The notes beneath the pieces were generated by a model. It made no database searches. It was not told the origin of the DNA and saw only the letters and a list, made by a program, of their open reading frames with translations. From Streptomyces antibioticus (GTDB taxonomy: Bacteria; Actinomycetota; Actinomycetes; Streptomycetales; Streptomycetaceae), in contig NZ_CM007717.1 in NCBI RefSeq assembly GCF_002019855.1, positions 5,871,043-5,935,042 of the forward strand: a DNA stretch of 64,000 bases, written 5' to 3'. The position numbers and the translations under genes are program-made. Positions 9,539-17,193 of the stretch are shown piece by piece; within the stretch, counting starts at the first letter, position 1; the number at the start of each line of letters is the position of its first letter.

Positions 9539-10495
9539 ATGCAGGACGTCCCCTCGCTGGTCGCCCAGGCCAGGGAAGGCAGGCCGCGGGCCGTGGCCCG
9601 GCTGATCTCCCTGGTGGAGGGGGCGTCCCCGCAGCTCAGGGAGGTGATGGCGGCCCTCGCGCCGCTCACCGGCAACGCCTACGTGGTGGGCCTCACCGGC
9701 TCCCCGGGCGTCGGCAAGTCGACGTCCACCTCGGCGCTGGTGACGGCCTACCGCAAGCAGGGCCGGCGGGTCGGGGTCCTGGCCGTCGACCCGTCCTCGC
9801 CGTTCTCCGGCGGCGCCCTGCTCGGCGACCGCGTCCGGATGTCGGACCACGCGTCCGACCCCGGCGTCTACATCCGCTCCATGGCCACCCGGGGCCATCT
9901 GGGCGGTCTCGCCTGGGCCGCCCCGCAGGCCATCCGCGTCCTGGACGCGGCCGGCTGCGACGTGATCCTGGTGGAGACGGTCGGCGTCGGCCAGTCGGAG
10001 GTCGAGATCGCCTCCCAGGCCGACACCTCGGTGGTGCTGCTCGCCCCGGGCATGGGCGACGGCATCCAGGCTGCCAAGGCGGGCATCCTGGAGATCGGTG
10101 ACGTCTACGTCGTCAACAAGGCCGACCGGGACGGCGCCGACGCCACCGCCCGCGAGCTGAACCACATGCTGAGCCTCGGCCAGTCCCGTGCCCCCGGCGA
10201 CTGGCGGCCGCCGATCGTCAAGACGGTCGCCGCCCGCGCCGAGGGAGTGGACGAGGTCGTCGAGGCGCTGGAGAAGCACCGGGCCTGGATGGAGGAGCGC
10301 GGCGTCCTGGCCGAGCGCCGCCGGGCCCGCGCCTCCCGCGAGGTGGAGACGATCGCCGTCACCGCCCTGCGCGAACGCATCGGCGATCTGCACGGCGACC
10401 GCCGTCTCAGCGCCCTCGCGGAACGCATCGTCTCCGGTGAGCTGGACCCGTACCGCGCGGCGGACGAGCTGGTGGCGGGCCTCACCGAGGGCTGA
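9539..10495 (+). CDS. meaB: MeaB-type G3E GTPase, acyl-CoA mutase chaperone
   Basis: The product is a 318-residue GTPase of the MeaB/ArgK family. The P-loop is GSPGVGKST. Further motifs are VDPSSPFSGGALLGDRVRM, RSMATRGHLGG, the switch ETVGVGQSE and the guanine-specificity NKAD. MeaB proteins load and protect the adenosylcobalamin cofactor of methylmalonyl-CoA and related mutases. The ATG at 9539 follows an ACGGAG ribosome site; a GTG two codons earlier is less likely. Linkage to epimerase and thiolase, and the icmA gene 12 kb away, fit this role. Confidence 0.9.
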   Translation: MQDVPSLVAQAREGRPRAVARLISLVEGASPQLREVMAALAPLTGNAYVVGLTGSPGVGKSTSTSALVTAYRKQGRRVGVLAVDPSSPFSGGALLGDRVRMSDHASDPGVYIRSMATRGHLGGLAWAAPQAIRVLDAAGCDVILVETVGVGQSEVEIASQADTSVVLLAPGMGDGIQAAKAGILEIGDVYVVNKADRDGADATARELNHMLSLGQSRAPGDWRPPIVKTVAARAEGVDEVVEALEKHRAWMEERGVLAERRRARASREVETIAVTALRERIGDLHGDRRLSALAERIVSGELDPYRAADELVAGLTEG

Positions 10496-10508
10496 CGGTC
10501 CCGGCGTC

Positions 10509-11099
10509 TCAGTCGTCCAGGTCCTGGGCCACCTCGCCCGTGCGGGCGTCGACGGTCCAGGCGCCGGACTTCGCGGTCTCCACGCTCCAGGCGACCGTGC
10601 CCCCGTCGTCGTCCAGCTCGACGTCGGTGACCGTGCCCTTGACGGCCACGGCCCGGGCGGCCTCGCGGGCGTCCACCGACGTGCCCTTCAGGGCGGCGAG
10701 GTCCTCGCGGCCGTCGTCGTCCCCGCCGTCGCGGTGGGCGCCGAGGATCTTGGTGCCGTCGGGGGAGACGGTGACGGTGTACTCGGTGCCGTCGGCGGTC
10801 ACCACGTCCACCTCCCAGGCCCCGGCGTCCCGGCCGTCGTCCTCACGGTCGGCGGCGACGGCGGTGCCGGGGGTGTGCGCCAGCGCGGCGGCGAGGGCCT
10901 TGCCGATGCCGGTGGCGTCGGCCTTGTCGGTCGTGTCCGCCTTGGTGGTGGTCGTGTCGGCCTCGGCCGCCGTCACCGTGCGGGCGGTCCGGGCCGCGCC
11001 CGTGTCCGGCTCGTCGTCCGCGAGGGCGAGCGCCGTACCGCCGGCGGCGGCGAGCGCGAGGGACGTGACGACGGCGGTGACGGCGAACGTGCGCTTCAT
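10509..11099 (-). CDS. Secreted PepSY-domain protein
   Basis: This 196-residue protein has a clear signal peptide (MKRTFAVTAVVTSLALAAAG, ending near GGTALA). Two PepSY-like repeats follow, around residues 60-120 and 125-195. Both have the pattern of an amphipathic helix plus paired strands ending in a 'V(T/D)xxTGxV' turn; the second ends WTVDARTGEVAQDLDD. PepSY domains often modulate proteases or act as periplasmic sensors. The gene is divergent from an OmpR-family regulator across a region with phased CTGAAG boxes, so it is the obvious target of that two-component system. Its partner protein is not known. Confidence 0.8.
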   Translation of the reverse strand: MKRTFAVTAVVTSLALAAAGGTALALADDEPDTGAARTARTVTAAEADTTTTKADTTDKADATGIGKALAAALAHTPGTAVAADREDDGRDAGAWEVDVVTADGTEYTVTVSPDGTKILGAHRDGGDDDGREDLAALKGTSVDAREAARAVAVKGTVTDVELDDDGGTVAWSVETAKSGAWTVDARTGEVAQDLDD

Positions 11100-11154
11100 G
11101 GGGTTCCTCCCGAGCCGGTGTCTTCTCGACGGGAACCACGCTGCCCGAACCCTC

Positions 11155-11212
11155 CTGAAGGCACGCTGAAGCCACCTGAAGATCGCTTCAGCTTCGGTTT
11201 GGCACCCTGAAG
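11155..11212. promoter_or_regulatory. Phased CTGAAG boxes, probable response-regulator site
   Basis: CTGAAG occurs at 11155, 11166 and 11176, its reverse complement CTTCAG at 11186, and CTGAAG again at 11207. The steps are 11, 10, 10 and 21 bases, so all lie on one face of the helix. OmpR/PhoB-type regulators bind direct repeats with this spacing. The array fills the gap between the PepSY gene and the two-component operon, and the last box lies 3 bases before the regulator's ATG. Confidence 0.6.
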
Positions 11213-11215
11213 CCC

Positions 11216-11893
11216 ATGCGCCTGCTCATCGTCGAGGACGAACGCCGCCTCGCCCTCTCCCTGGCCAAGGGACTGACCGCCGAGGGCTACGCCGTGGACG
11301 TCGTCCACGACGGCCCGGAGGGGCTGCACCGGGCGAGCGGGACGCCGTACGACCTGGTCGTCCTCGACATCATGCTGCCCGGGATGAACGGCTACCGGGT
11401 CTGCGCCGCCCTGCGCGCCGCCGGCCACGACGTGCCGATCCTGATGCTCACCGCCAAGGACGGCGAGTACGACGAGGCCGAGGGCCTGGACACGGGCGCG
11501 GACGACTATCTGACCAAGCCCTTCTCGTACGTCGTCCTCGTCGCCCGGATCAAGGCGCTGCTGCGGCGCCGCGCCCAGGGCGCCGGGGCGTCGCCCGTGC
11601 ACGTCCTCGGCGACCTGCAGGTGGACACCGCCGCCCGGCGGGTGCTGCTGGCCGGCACCGAAGTGGTGCTCACCGCCAAGGAGTTCGCCGTCCTGGAACA
11701 GCTCGTGGTGCGGGCCGGCGAGGTGGTGTCCAAGGCGGAGATCCTGGAGCACGTCTGGGACTTCGCCTACGAGGGCGACCTCAACATCGTCGAGGTGTAC
11801 GTCAGCGCCCTGCGCCGCAAGCTGGGCGCCGGTCTCATCGGCACCGTGCGCGGCGCCGGGTACCGGCTGGAGCGGCCGGGGGCGGCGCGATGA
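11216..11893 (+). CDS. OmpR/PhoB-family response regulator
   Basis: This 225-residue regulator has a receiver domain (1-115) with phospho-acceptor Asp in VVLDIMLPG, the Thr in MLTAKD and the Lys in LTKPFSY. A C-terminal winged helix (130-220) has the typical VEVYVSALRRKL and GTVRGAGYRL. It resembles CutR-type regulators of Streptomyces. The ATG is only 3 bases after a CTGAAG box, leaving no classical ribosome site, so the transcript may be leaderless or have a very short leader. The stop overlaps the kinase start by 4 bases (ATGA). Confidence 0.92.
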   Translation: MRLLIVEDERRLALSLAKGLTAEGYAVDVVHDGPEGLHRASGTPYDLVVLDIMLPGMNGYRVCAALRAAGHDVPILMLTAKDGEYDEAEGLDTGADDYLTKPFSYVVLVARIKALLRRRAQGAGASPVHVLGDLQVDTAARRVLLAGTEVVLTAKEFAVLEQLVVRAGEVVSKAEILEHVWDFAYEGDLNIVEVYVSALRRKLGAGLIGTVRGAGYRLERPGAAR

Positions 11894-13305
11894 GCGCCCG
11901 GTTCGGTTCGGTGCGGGCCCGGGCGACGCTCGGCGCCACCCTCGTCGTCGCCGTCGCGCTCCTCGCGGCCGGCACCGCCGTCCTGCTGGCGCTGCGCTCC
12001 AGCCTGACCGACCAGGCGGACGGCAGGGCGGAGCGTTCCGCGCGGGCGGTCGCCGCCCAGCTCGCGGTGGGGACGCCGTACGACCGGCTGTCCGCGATGG
12101 ACGACGACGAGCGGCCGGTGCGGATCGTGGACGCGGGCGGCCGGGCGGTCGCGTCGAGCGAGGAGCTGGAGCGGATCGACGTGCCGGACCCCGACGACGA
12201 CGCGGGCGACGACCTCGACCCCGGTGAGATCGACGACGAGACCCGCTACCTCGACGGCACCGCCACGGTCGACTGCGACACCGCCTCGTACCGCTTCGCC
12301 GCCGTCGCGGTGCGGGGGCCCGACGGCGGCCCCGTCACCGTCCACGCGGGCGCCCCGCTGGACACCGAGCGCGGCGCCGTGGGCACCGCCCTCACCGCCA
12401 TGCTGATCGGCTTCCCGCTGCTGCTCGCCGTCGTGGCGGGGGTGACCTGGCTGGTCACGCGGCGGGCGCTGCGGCCGGTCGAGGGCATCCGGCGGGAGAT
12501 GGCCGCGATCACCGCCTCCGCCGATCTGGCCCGCCGGGTGCCCGAGCCGGACACCCATGACGAGGTGGCCCGGCTGGCCCGGACCACCAACGAGACGCTG
12601 GCCGCGCTGGAGGCGTCCGTGGAGCGCCAGCGCCGGTTCGTCGCCGACGCTTCCCACGAGCTGCGCAGCCCCATCGCCTCGCTGCGCACCCAGTTGGAGG
12701 TGGGCGCCGCGCACCCCGGTCTGCTGGACGTGGCGGGCGCGGTCGAGGACACCGTACGGCTCCAGCGGCTCGCCGCCGATCTGCTGCTGCTCGCCCGGCT
12801 GGACGCGGGGGAGGGGCCGGTGCCCGGCGCCCGGGTCGACCTCGCGGCGCTGGCGCGGGAGGAGGCGGCGGGGCGGCCCGGGGTGACCGTGTCCGCCGCC
12901 GGGCCGGTGGAGGCCGGCGGCTCGCGGGGGCAGCTCGGGCGGGTGCTGGCCAACCTGCTGGACAACGCGCTGCGGCACGCCCGGACCGGGGTCTCGGTGA
13001 CCGTGCGCGAGGAAGGGCGCGGGGAGGACGCCCGGGCGGTCGTCACGGTCGCCGACGACGGGGACGGGGTGCCCGCGGCGGACCGGGAGCGGATCTTCGA
13101 GCGGTTCGTGCGGCTGGACGACGCGCGGGCCCGGGACGACGGCGGGGCGGGCCTGGGGCTGGCCATCGCCCGGGACGTGGCCGTGCGGCACGGCGGCACG
13201 CTCACGGTGGGTGACGCGCCGGCAGGCGGGGCCCGGTTCGAGCTCCGCCTGCCGGTCTTCCGGGACGCGCGGGACGCCCAGGGCGCAACACGCCCTGGGC
13301 CCTAG
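11890..13305 (+). CDS. Two-component sensor histidine kinase
   Basis: The kinase is 471 residues long. It has a membrane segment near residues 14-34 and an extracytoplasmic sensor of about 130 residues that is very acidic (PDPDDDAGDDLDPG). A second membrane segment near 170-192 is followed by HAMP. The HisKA block FVADASHELRSPIASLR holds the phospho-His, and the HATPase has NLLDNALRHA, a DDGDGVP G1 box, ERIFERF and GGAGLGLAIA. The acidic sensor suggests a cationic or metal ligand, but this is inference. It is translationally coupled to the response regulator. The last codons form an inverted repeat that serves as a terminator. Confidence 0.92.
   Translation: MSARFGSVRARATLGATLVVAVALLAAGTAVLLALRSSLTDQADGRAERSARAVAAQLAVGTPYDRLSAMDDDERPVRIVDAGGRAVASSEELERIDVPDPDDDAGDDLDPGEIDDETRYLDGTATVDCDTASYRFAAVAVRGPDGGPVTVHAGAPLDTERGAVGTALTAMLIGFPLLLAVVAGVTWLVTRRALRPVEGIRREMAAITASADLARRVPEPDTHDEVARLARTTNETLAALEASVERQRRFVADASHELRSPIASLRTQLEVGAAHPGLLDVAGAVEDTVRLQRLAADLLLLARLDAGEGPVPGARVDLAALAREEAAGRPGVTVSAAGPVEAGGSRGQLGRVLANLLDNALRHARTGVSVTVREEGRGEDARAVVTVADDGDGVPAADRERIFERFVRLDDARARDDGGAGLGLAIARDVAVRHGGTLTVGDAPAGGARFELRLPVFRDARDAQGATRPGP
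13276..13300. terminator. Bidirectional hairpin inside the kinase 3' end
   Basis: GCCCAGGGCG (13276-13285) and its exact complement CGCCCTGGGC (13291-13300) are separated by CAACA. The hairpin lies within the last codons of the histidine kinase, 9 bases before the absC stop. It probably serves both convergent genes. There is no T tract, as is common in Streptomyces. Confidence 0.6.
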
Positions 13306-13308
13306 GTC

Positions 13309-13785
13309 CTAGGGGCGTCCGCGCTGGCCGCGGAGGTGCTCCGCGATGGGCTTGAGGGACTTGTCCAGCTCGAGGAGCGCCTCGGGCGAGAGCAGGTCGA
13401 TGAAGTGGCGCCGCACCGACGCCACATGGTGGGGTGCGACCTTCTGCATCGTCTCCATGCCGTGCTCCGTCAGCACCGCGTACAGGCCGCGGCGGTCGGA
13501 CTCGCAGTTCTCACGGCGTACCAGGTTCGCGTTCTCCATGCGGGTGATCTGGTGCGAGAGACGGCTCTTGGACTGGAGGGTGGCGGACGCGAGGTCGCTC
13601 ATCCGCATACGGACGTCGTCCGACTCGGAGAGGTTCACCAGGATCTCGTAGTCGTTCATCGTGAGGCCGAACGGCTGGAGGTCTTTTTCGAGCTGGTAGG
13701 TCAACAGGCGGTTGACCTCCAGGTGGGTGCGCCAGGCGCACTGCTCCGCGTCGTTCAGCCAGCGAGTGGCCGTTTCGGTCTCCAT
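13309..13785 (-). CDS. absC: AbsC-like MarR-family regulator
   Basis: This 158-residue regulator begins METETATRWLNDAEQCAWRT. The winged helix spans about residues 40-110, with the recognition region ATLQSKSRLSHQITRMEN and wing REN..SDRRGLYAVLT. The sequence matches my memory of AbsC (SCO5405) of S. coelicolor, nearly residue for residue in the N-terminal half. AbsC binds zinc and DNA and is needed for antibiotic production under zinc limitation. A -10 box TAGACT six bases before the ATG suggests a leaderless mRNA. The gene is convergent with the two-component operon. Confidence 0.85.
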   Translation of the reverse strand: METETATRWLNDAEQCAWRTHLEVNRLLTYQLEKDLQPFGLTMNDYEILVNLSESDDVRMRMSDLASATLQSKSRLSHQITRMENANLVRRENCESDRRGLYAVLTEHGMETMQKVAPHHVASVRRHFIDLLSPEALLELDKSLKPIAEHLRGQRGRP

Positions 13786-13791
13786 GAATGA

Positions 13792-13797
13792 AGTCTA
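13792..13797 (-). promoter_or_regulatory. absC -10 box (leaderless architecture)
   Basis: On the minus strand TAGACT is followed by six bases and then the absC ATG. No ribosome site fits between, so the transcript is likely leaderless. No convincing -35 was seen in the AT-rich stretch to the right, where an activator or repressor may bind. Confidence 0.45.
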
Positions 13798-13877
13798 CCT
13801 AAAATGTTGAAATGCGTACTAGCGAAGGTCGTGTGACGGTGGGCAGGCGTTCGATGTCACACTCCGCAGACTACCGC

Positions 13878-14681
13878 TCACAGCCCGAAGCGACGCTGGA
13901 GGTCTCCGAGCTGTCCGGGAAGGCGCGGTCCCGCCGACTGCCCGCCGTGCCCGCCGGCCATGCCGGGCGTCCCGCCGCCGGGCACCCCCGGCTGGTGCGG
14001 AACGACCCCCGCCGCCTGCTCGGCCATGAGCGTCTCGGACGACTGGAGCAGCACCGTCCCGGCGCCGACGAACTCGAACTGATGCTCCTCGCCGGAAGCC
14101 CCGCCCAGCCCCGTCAGTGCACGTAGACCGCCCATGACGCCGGTCATGTACCCATGGTCGTAGTGATGGCAGGGGGAGGGGCAGTCGGCCCAGCCGACGA
14201 GCGCCTGCGGGTCCACCCGGATCGGAGGTTCCATGAACACCACCGGACCGTTAGACGCGGCGACGAACTTTCCGGTTCCGATCAGCGTGAGGAATCCCGG
14301 GACGATGGATTGCTTCAACGCGAGACTTGGCTGAAAAGCGAGCAGATTGCCGGAGCGAATGGTCAGGTTGCCGTTGTCCAGATCGTAGGAATTCACGTCG
14401 AAGGCCCGGTCGGCGAGGAGCATCTTGCCCGAGCCCTCCGCCACGACCCAGTCGCTCGCGTGCAGTGGCGAATGGAACGACGTACGCACCAGACGGTCCA
14501 GCCGGCCGTGTCCGACGCCGTTGAAGTCGATCGAGCCGTAGTAGGCGATCATCTTCCCCTTCTGGAGGAACCACTGGCTCCCCTTCAGTTCCACGCAGAA
14601 GGTGTACGCGTTCACGTTGTCGTCGGCCGGGAGGGTCAGGGGGTCGTGCACGATGGGTCCCGCGCCGGGGTAGCCGCTCAC
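13878..14681 (-). CDS. AIM24-family protein (third of three tandem copies)
   Basis: This 267-residue protein starts at a GTG that overlaps the stop of the preceding gene by 4 bases (GTGA). It holds an AIM24 (TIGR00266-like) beta-rich domain over about residues 20-230. Visible elements are the paired 'GSGKMLLADRAFDV' and 'NLTIRSGNLLAF' motifs seen in the other two copies. A Gly/Pro-rich tail (about 235-267) is rich in GGTPGMAGGHGG. AIM24 domains resemble tryptophan-RNA-attenuation-protein-like rings, and their bacterial role is unknown. The three genes form one operon. This copy is the most diverged and alone has the low-complexity tail. Confidence 0.8.
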   Translation of the reverse strand: MSGYPGAGPIVHDPLTLPADDNVNAYTFCVELKGSQWFLQKGKMIAYYGSIDFNGVGHGRLDRLVRTSFHSPLHASDWVVAEGSGKMLLADRAFDVNSYDLDNGNLTIRSGNLLAFQPSLALKQSIVPGFLTLIGTGKFVAASNGPVVFMEPPIRVDPQALVGWADCPSPCHHYDHGYMTGVMGGLRALTGLGGASGEEHQFEFVGAGTVLLQSSETLMAEQAAGVVPHQPGVPGGGTPGMAGGHGGQSAGPRLPGQLGDLQRRFGL

Positions 14682-15328
14682 AGTTTCTCCTCCGACGCCT
14701 GGACGAACACCACACCATGACCGCTCAGTTCGAGCTGGAACGCCTCACCGGAGCCGCGCCCCACCATGTCCCGCCAGCCCAGCGCGGTCGACAGCTTGTT
14801 GCGGACGTCTCCCTGGTGGGCGACGTACGCCTGCGGGTCGACGTGCACCGGGCGCTGCGGGGTGATCGGGATCTCGAAGACGCCGCCGTGCGCCATCACG
14901 GCGACCGCGCCGTGCCCCTTGAGGGTCGTGGTGAACAGGCCCTGGCCGCTGACCTGGCCGCGGACCATGCCCATCACCCCGCCCTGCGAGCCCAGGAACA
15001 TGGTGCCCTGCTGGAGCGTGCCCTCGAAGGCCAGCAGCCGGTCCGCCTCGACGTACAGGGTGTCGCCGGTGAGCCGGATCAGATGCACATGGTGACCGCC
15101 GTGCCCGAAGAGGACCGTGCCGCTGCCCTCGACGCTCATCAGGGGCGTGTCCTCGTTGGCCAGGCGGCGCCCGATCATGGACATCACCCCGCCCTGACCG
15201 CCCTGCATGTTCGGGGTGAAGGACACCTCGCCGCGGTACGCCAGCATCGCGCCGCGCTGACTGAACAGCCGCTGGCCGGGGACCACCGTGGCCTCGACCA
15301 TCTTGGAGTTGATCTCTCGGAAGGCCAT
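14678..15328 (-). CDS. AIM24-family protein (second of three)
   Basis: This 216-residue protein is almost entirely one AIM24 domain. It begins MAFREINSKMVEATVVPGQR, has the repeated strand-turn motifs GSGTVLFGHGG and GDTLYVEADRLLAFE, and ends with an ELSGHGVVFVQASE strand. The start is one base after the stop of the upstream AIM24 gene, and its stop overlaps the downstream one, so the three are tightly coupled. No catalytic residues are evident. Function is unknown. Confidence 0.85.
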   Translation of the reverse strand: MAFREINSKMVEATVVPGQRLFSQRGAMLAYRGEVSFTPNMQGGQGGVMSMIGRRLANEDTPLMSVEGSGTVLFGHGGHHVHLIRLTGDTLYVEADRLLAFEGTLQQGTMFLGSQGGVMGMVRGQVSGQGLFTTTLKGHGAVAVMAHGGVFEIPITPQRPVHVDPQAYVAHQGDVRNKLSTALGWRDMVGRGSGEAFQLELSGHGVVFVQASEEKL

Positions 15329-15329
15329 G

Positions 15330-15962
15330 TCAGACGTCCCCCGCGATCGTGTTGCGCTCGCTCGGCTGGACGTACACCAGGCCGTCCCCCTCGAACCGGA
15401 TCTGGAACGCCTCGCCGCCGCCCTCGCCCAGGAACGTGCGGAACGTCACCCCGGACTGGAAGGACTGCCGCACGGCACCCTGGTGCGCGATGTACGCGCC
15501 GGGGTCGACGGTCAGCGGGTACTGCGGGCTGACCCGCAGCACGACGGCCGGCCCGTCGGACATGATCGCCGCCTGGCCGTGCCCCTCGACGGTCGTCGTG
15601 AACAGGCCGTTGCCCTGGGTCGCCCCGCGCAGGCCGGTGAAGCTCGTGCCGGTGCGCAGCCCCGACTCCGTCGCGAGGAGGTTGCTGGACTCGACGTACA
15701 GCGTTTCGCCCTGGAGGCGGACGAGGTTGATCTCGGACGCGCGGTCGGCGAACCAGCACGTGCCCTGCCCTGTCACCTCCATCACGGTCATCTGCTCGCC
15801 GGTGAGCCGCCGGGTGACCATCCCCCGGATGCCCTCACCGCCGCCACTGAGCTTCTTGAAGGTCATCTGACCGTCGTACGCGACCATCGAGCCGTTCTTC
15901 GCCTTCACGGCGTCCCCGGTCATGTCGACGGCCAGCACCTTGCTGCCTTGCAGTCGGAACAT
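15330..15962 (-). CDS. AIM24-family protein (first of three)
   Basis: This 210-residue AIM24 protein leads the operon. The start MFRLQGSKVLAVDMTG at 15962 is preferred over a far upstream in-frame start whose added residues look like non-coding sequence. Motifs GQGTCWFADRA and GETLYVESSNLLATE align with those of the next two genes. An 'EGHGQAAIMSDG' block matches 'KGHGAVAVMAHG' of the second copy, showing paralogy. The assembly may be a hetero-oligomer, given known ring-like AIM24 folds, but this is inference. Confidence 0.85.
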   Translation of the reverse strand: MFRLQGSKVLAVDMTGDAVKAKNGSMVAYDGQMTFKKLSGGGEGIRGMVTRRLTGEQMTVMEVTGQGTCWFADRASEINLVRLQGETLYVESSNLLATESGLRTGTSFTGLRGATQGNGLFTTTVEGHGQAAIMSDGPAVVLRVSPQYPLTVDPGAYIAHQGAVRQSFQSGVTFRTFLGEGGGEAFQIRFEGDGLVYVQPSERNTIAGDV

Positions 15963-16177
15963 CGCCACGCAGCGAAAGGTAGCCCTCGCGGGGGTGGATG
16001 GAACAGGGCCCACGGGTGGATACCGACCCTGACCGCACCCTGAGGACGGTCTCGGGGTGACCGTTTGCTTCAATGGGGCGAGCGCTTGTGCGTGCGTTCA
16101 CAAGTCGCCGCGCCGGTGACGCCCGACTTGTCCGACCCGCCTGACCCGCCCGACCTCCCCCCCCCCGAAGGTGACCC

Positions 16178-16522
16178 GTGGACCTCAAGACCGCCTCCGC
16201 CCTCCGCCGCCTCCGCCTGGTCTCCGCCCCCGAGGCGGTGTCCTTCCTGCTGCTGCTCGTCTGCTCGGTGCTGAAGCGGACGACGGAGTTCAACGCGGTA
16301 CCCGTCATGGGCATGATCCACGGCGTGCTGTTCGTCCTCTACGTGCTCTTCTGGGCGGACGCCTGGAACCGCGCGAAGTGGTCGCTGGGGACGGCGTCCC
16401 TCTACCTCCTGTTCTCCGTCCTCCCGGCCGGCGGCTTCTTCGCCGACCGCCGGCTGCGCCGTGAGGCCGAGGACGCGGTCATCGCCTCCCGCGCCCGCAA
16501 GACCGGGGTCGTGAACGCGTGA
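16178..16522 (+). CDS. DUF3817 small membrane protein
   Basis: This 114-residue protein starts at a GTG (16178) after a GGTGA ribosome site. It has three hydrophobic segments: about residues 18-34, 44-62 and 70-90. The DUF3817 hallmarks are seen, including the conserved PVMGMIHG turn and the AKW motif before the third segment. DUF3817 has no established function; some members are fused to or neighbour transporters. Its stop overlaps the start of the thiamine-binding gene by 4 bases. A second DUF3817 gene lies at 21928-22272. Confidence 0.85.
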   Translation: MDLKTASALRRLRLVSAPEAVSFLLLLVCSVLKRTTEFNAVPVMGMIHGVLFVLYVLFWADAWNRAKWSLGTASLYLLFSVLPAGGFFADRRLRREAEDAVIASRARKTGVVNA

Positions 16523-16812
16523 TCGTCGCCTTCTCGGTCACCCCGCTGGGTGTCGGCGAGGACGTCGGGGAGTACGTCGCCGACGCCGTCCGGGTGGTCC
16601 GCGCGTCCGGCCTCCCGCACCGCACCGACGCCATGTTCACCTCGATCGAGGGCGAGTGGGACGAGGTCATGGACGTCGTCCGGCGCGCCGTCGCCGCCGT
16701 CGAGGCACGCGCGCCGCGGGTCTCCCTGGTCCTCAAGGCGGACATCCGCCCCGGCGTCACGGACGGTATGACGTCGAAGGTGGAGACGGTGGAGCGGTAC
16801 CTGGCGGAGTAG
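16519..16812 (+). CDS. MTH1187-type thiamine-binding protein
   Basis: This 97-residue protein is a single ferredoxin-like domain of the MTH1187/YkoF-related family (UPF0045). It starts MIVAFSVTPLGVGEDVGEYV and has the family's characteristic RTDAMFTSIEGEWDEV block and the C-terminal DGMTSKVETVERYL helix. Members bind thiamine or its pyrimidine precursors and are thought to buffer or sense them. It is translationally coupled to the DUF3817 gene, hinting that the membrane partner handles a thiamine-related compound. That link is inference. Confidence 0.85.
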   Translation: MIVAFSVTPLGVGEDVGEYVADAVRVVRASGLPHRTDAMFTSIEGEWDEVMDVVRRAVAAVEARAPRVSLVLKADIRPGVTDGMTSKVETVERYLAE

Positions 16813-17193
16813 CCCGCCGGGCCGTGCCGCTCGCCTCCGCGCCGCCGCTCGCCTCTGCACCGCCGCTCGCCTCCGCGCCGCCGCAGATAGGCGATCCCGG
16901 TGAATCTCGGCGCCTCCCGGGTCCCCGGGCCGGTGCCCGGCGGCGGGCCCGGGCGGGTGTCCGCGCCTCGTCCGGCCCGGCGCGGACCCGCGCAGCGGCA
17001 TGCTGCCGCCCCGTCAATCCGCCGTGCCCGGGCGGGACTTGAGCGCCCGCCCGGCGAAACCGCGCGGACGGTACACCCGTTTGATCAGTCCCTCAATAGG
17101 GCGACCGGGTGACGGGTTTCACGGCCCCCGGCGCGGTTAATGTCTCCCCGGATCGATCACAGGCGACGGGCCTGGCGTTCAGCGGGAGGATGC
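16813..17193. other. Non-coding gap with 18-bp tandem repeats
   Basis: The 381 bases between the thiamine-binding gene and the protease hold a three-copy 18-bp repeat (16826-16879) and GC-rich sequence with no convincing reading frame. An AT-richer stretch near 17085-17150 (TTGATCAG, GGTTAATG) probably contains the protease promoter, but I cannot fix boxes. Confidence 0.5.
16826..16879. repeat. Three-copy 18-bp tandem repeat
   Basis: The unit GCCGCTCGCCTCCGCGCC occurs three times head to tail; the middle copy has two changes (CTCTGCACC ending). A partial fourth begins GCCGC. It lies just after the stop of the thiamine-binding gene. The unit length equals that of the minisatellite at 37505-37999, but the sequence is different. 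Confidence 0.85.
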
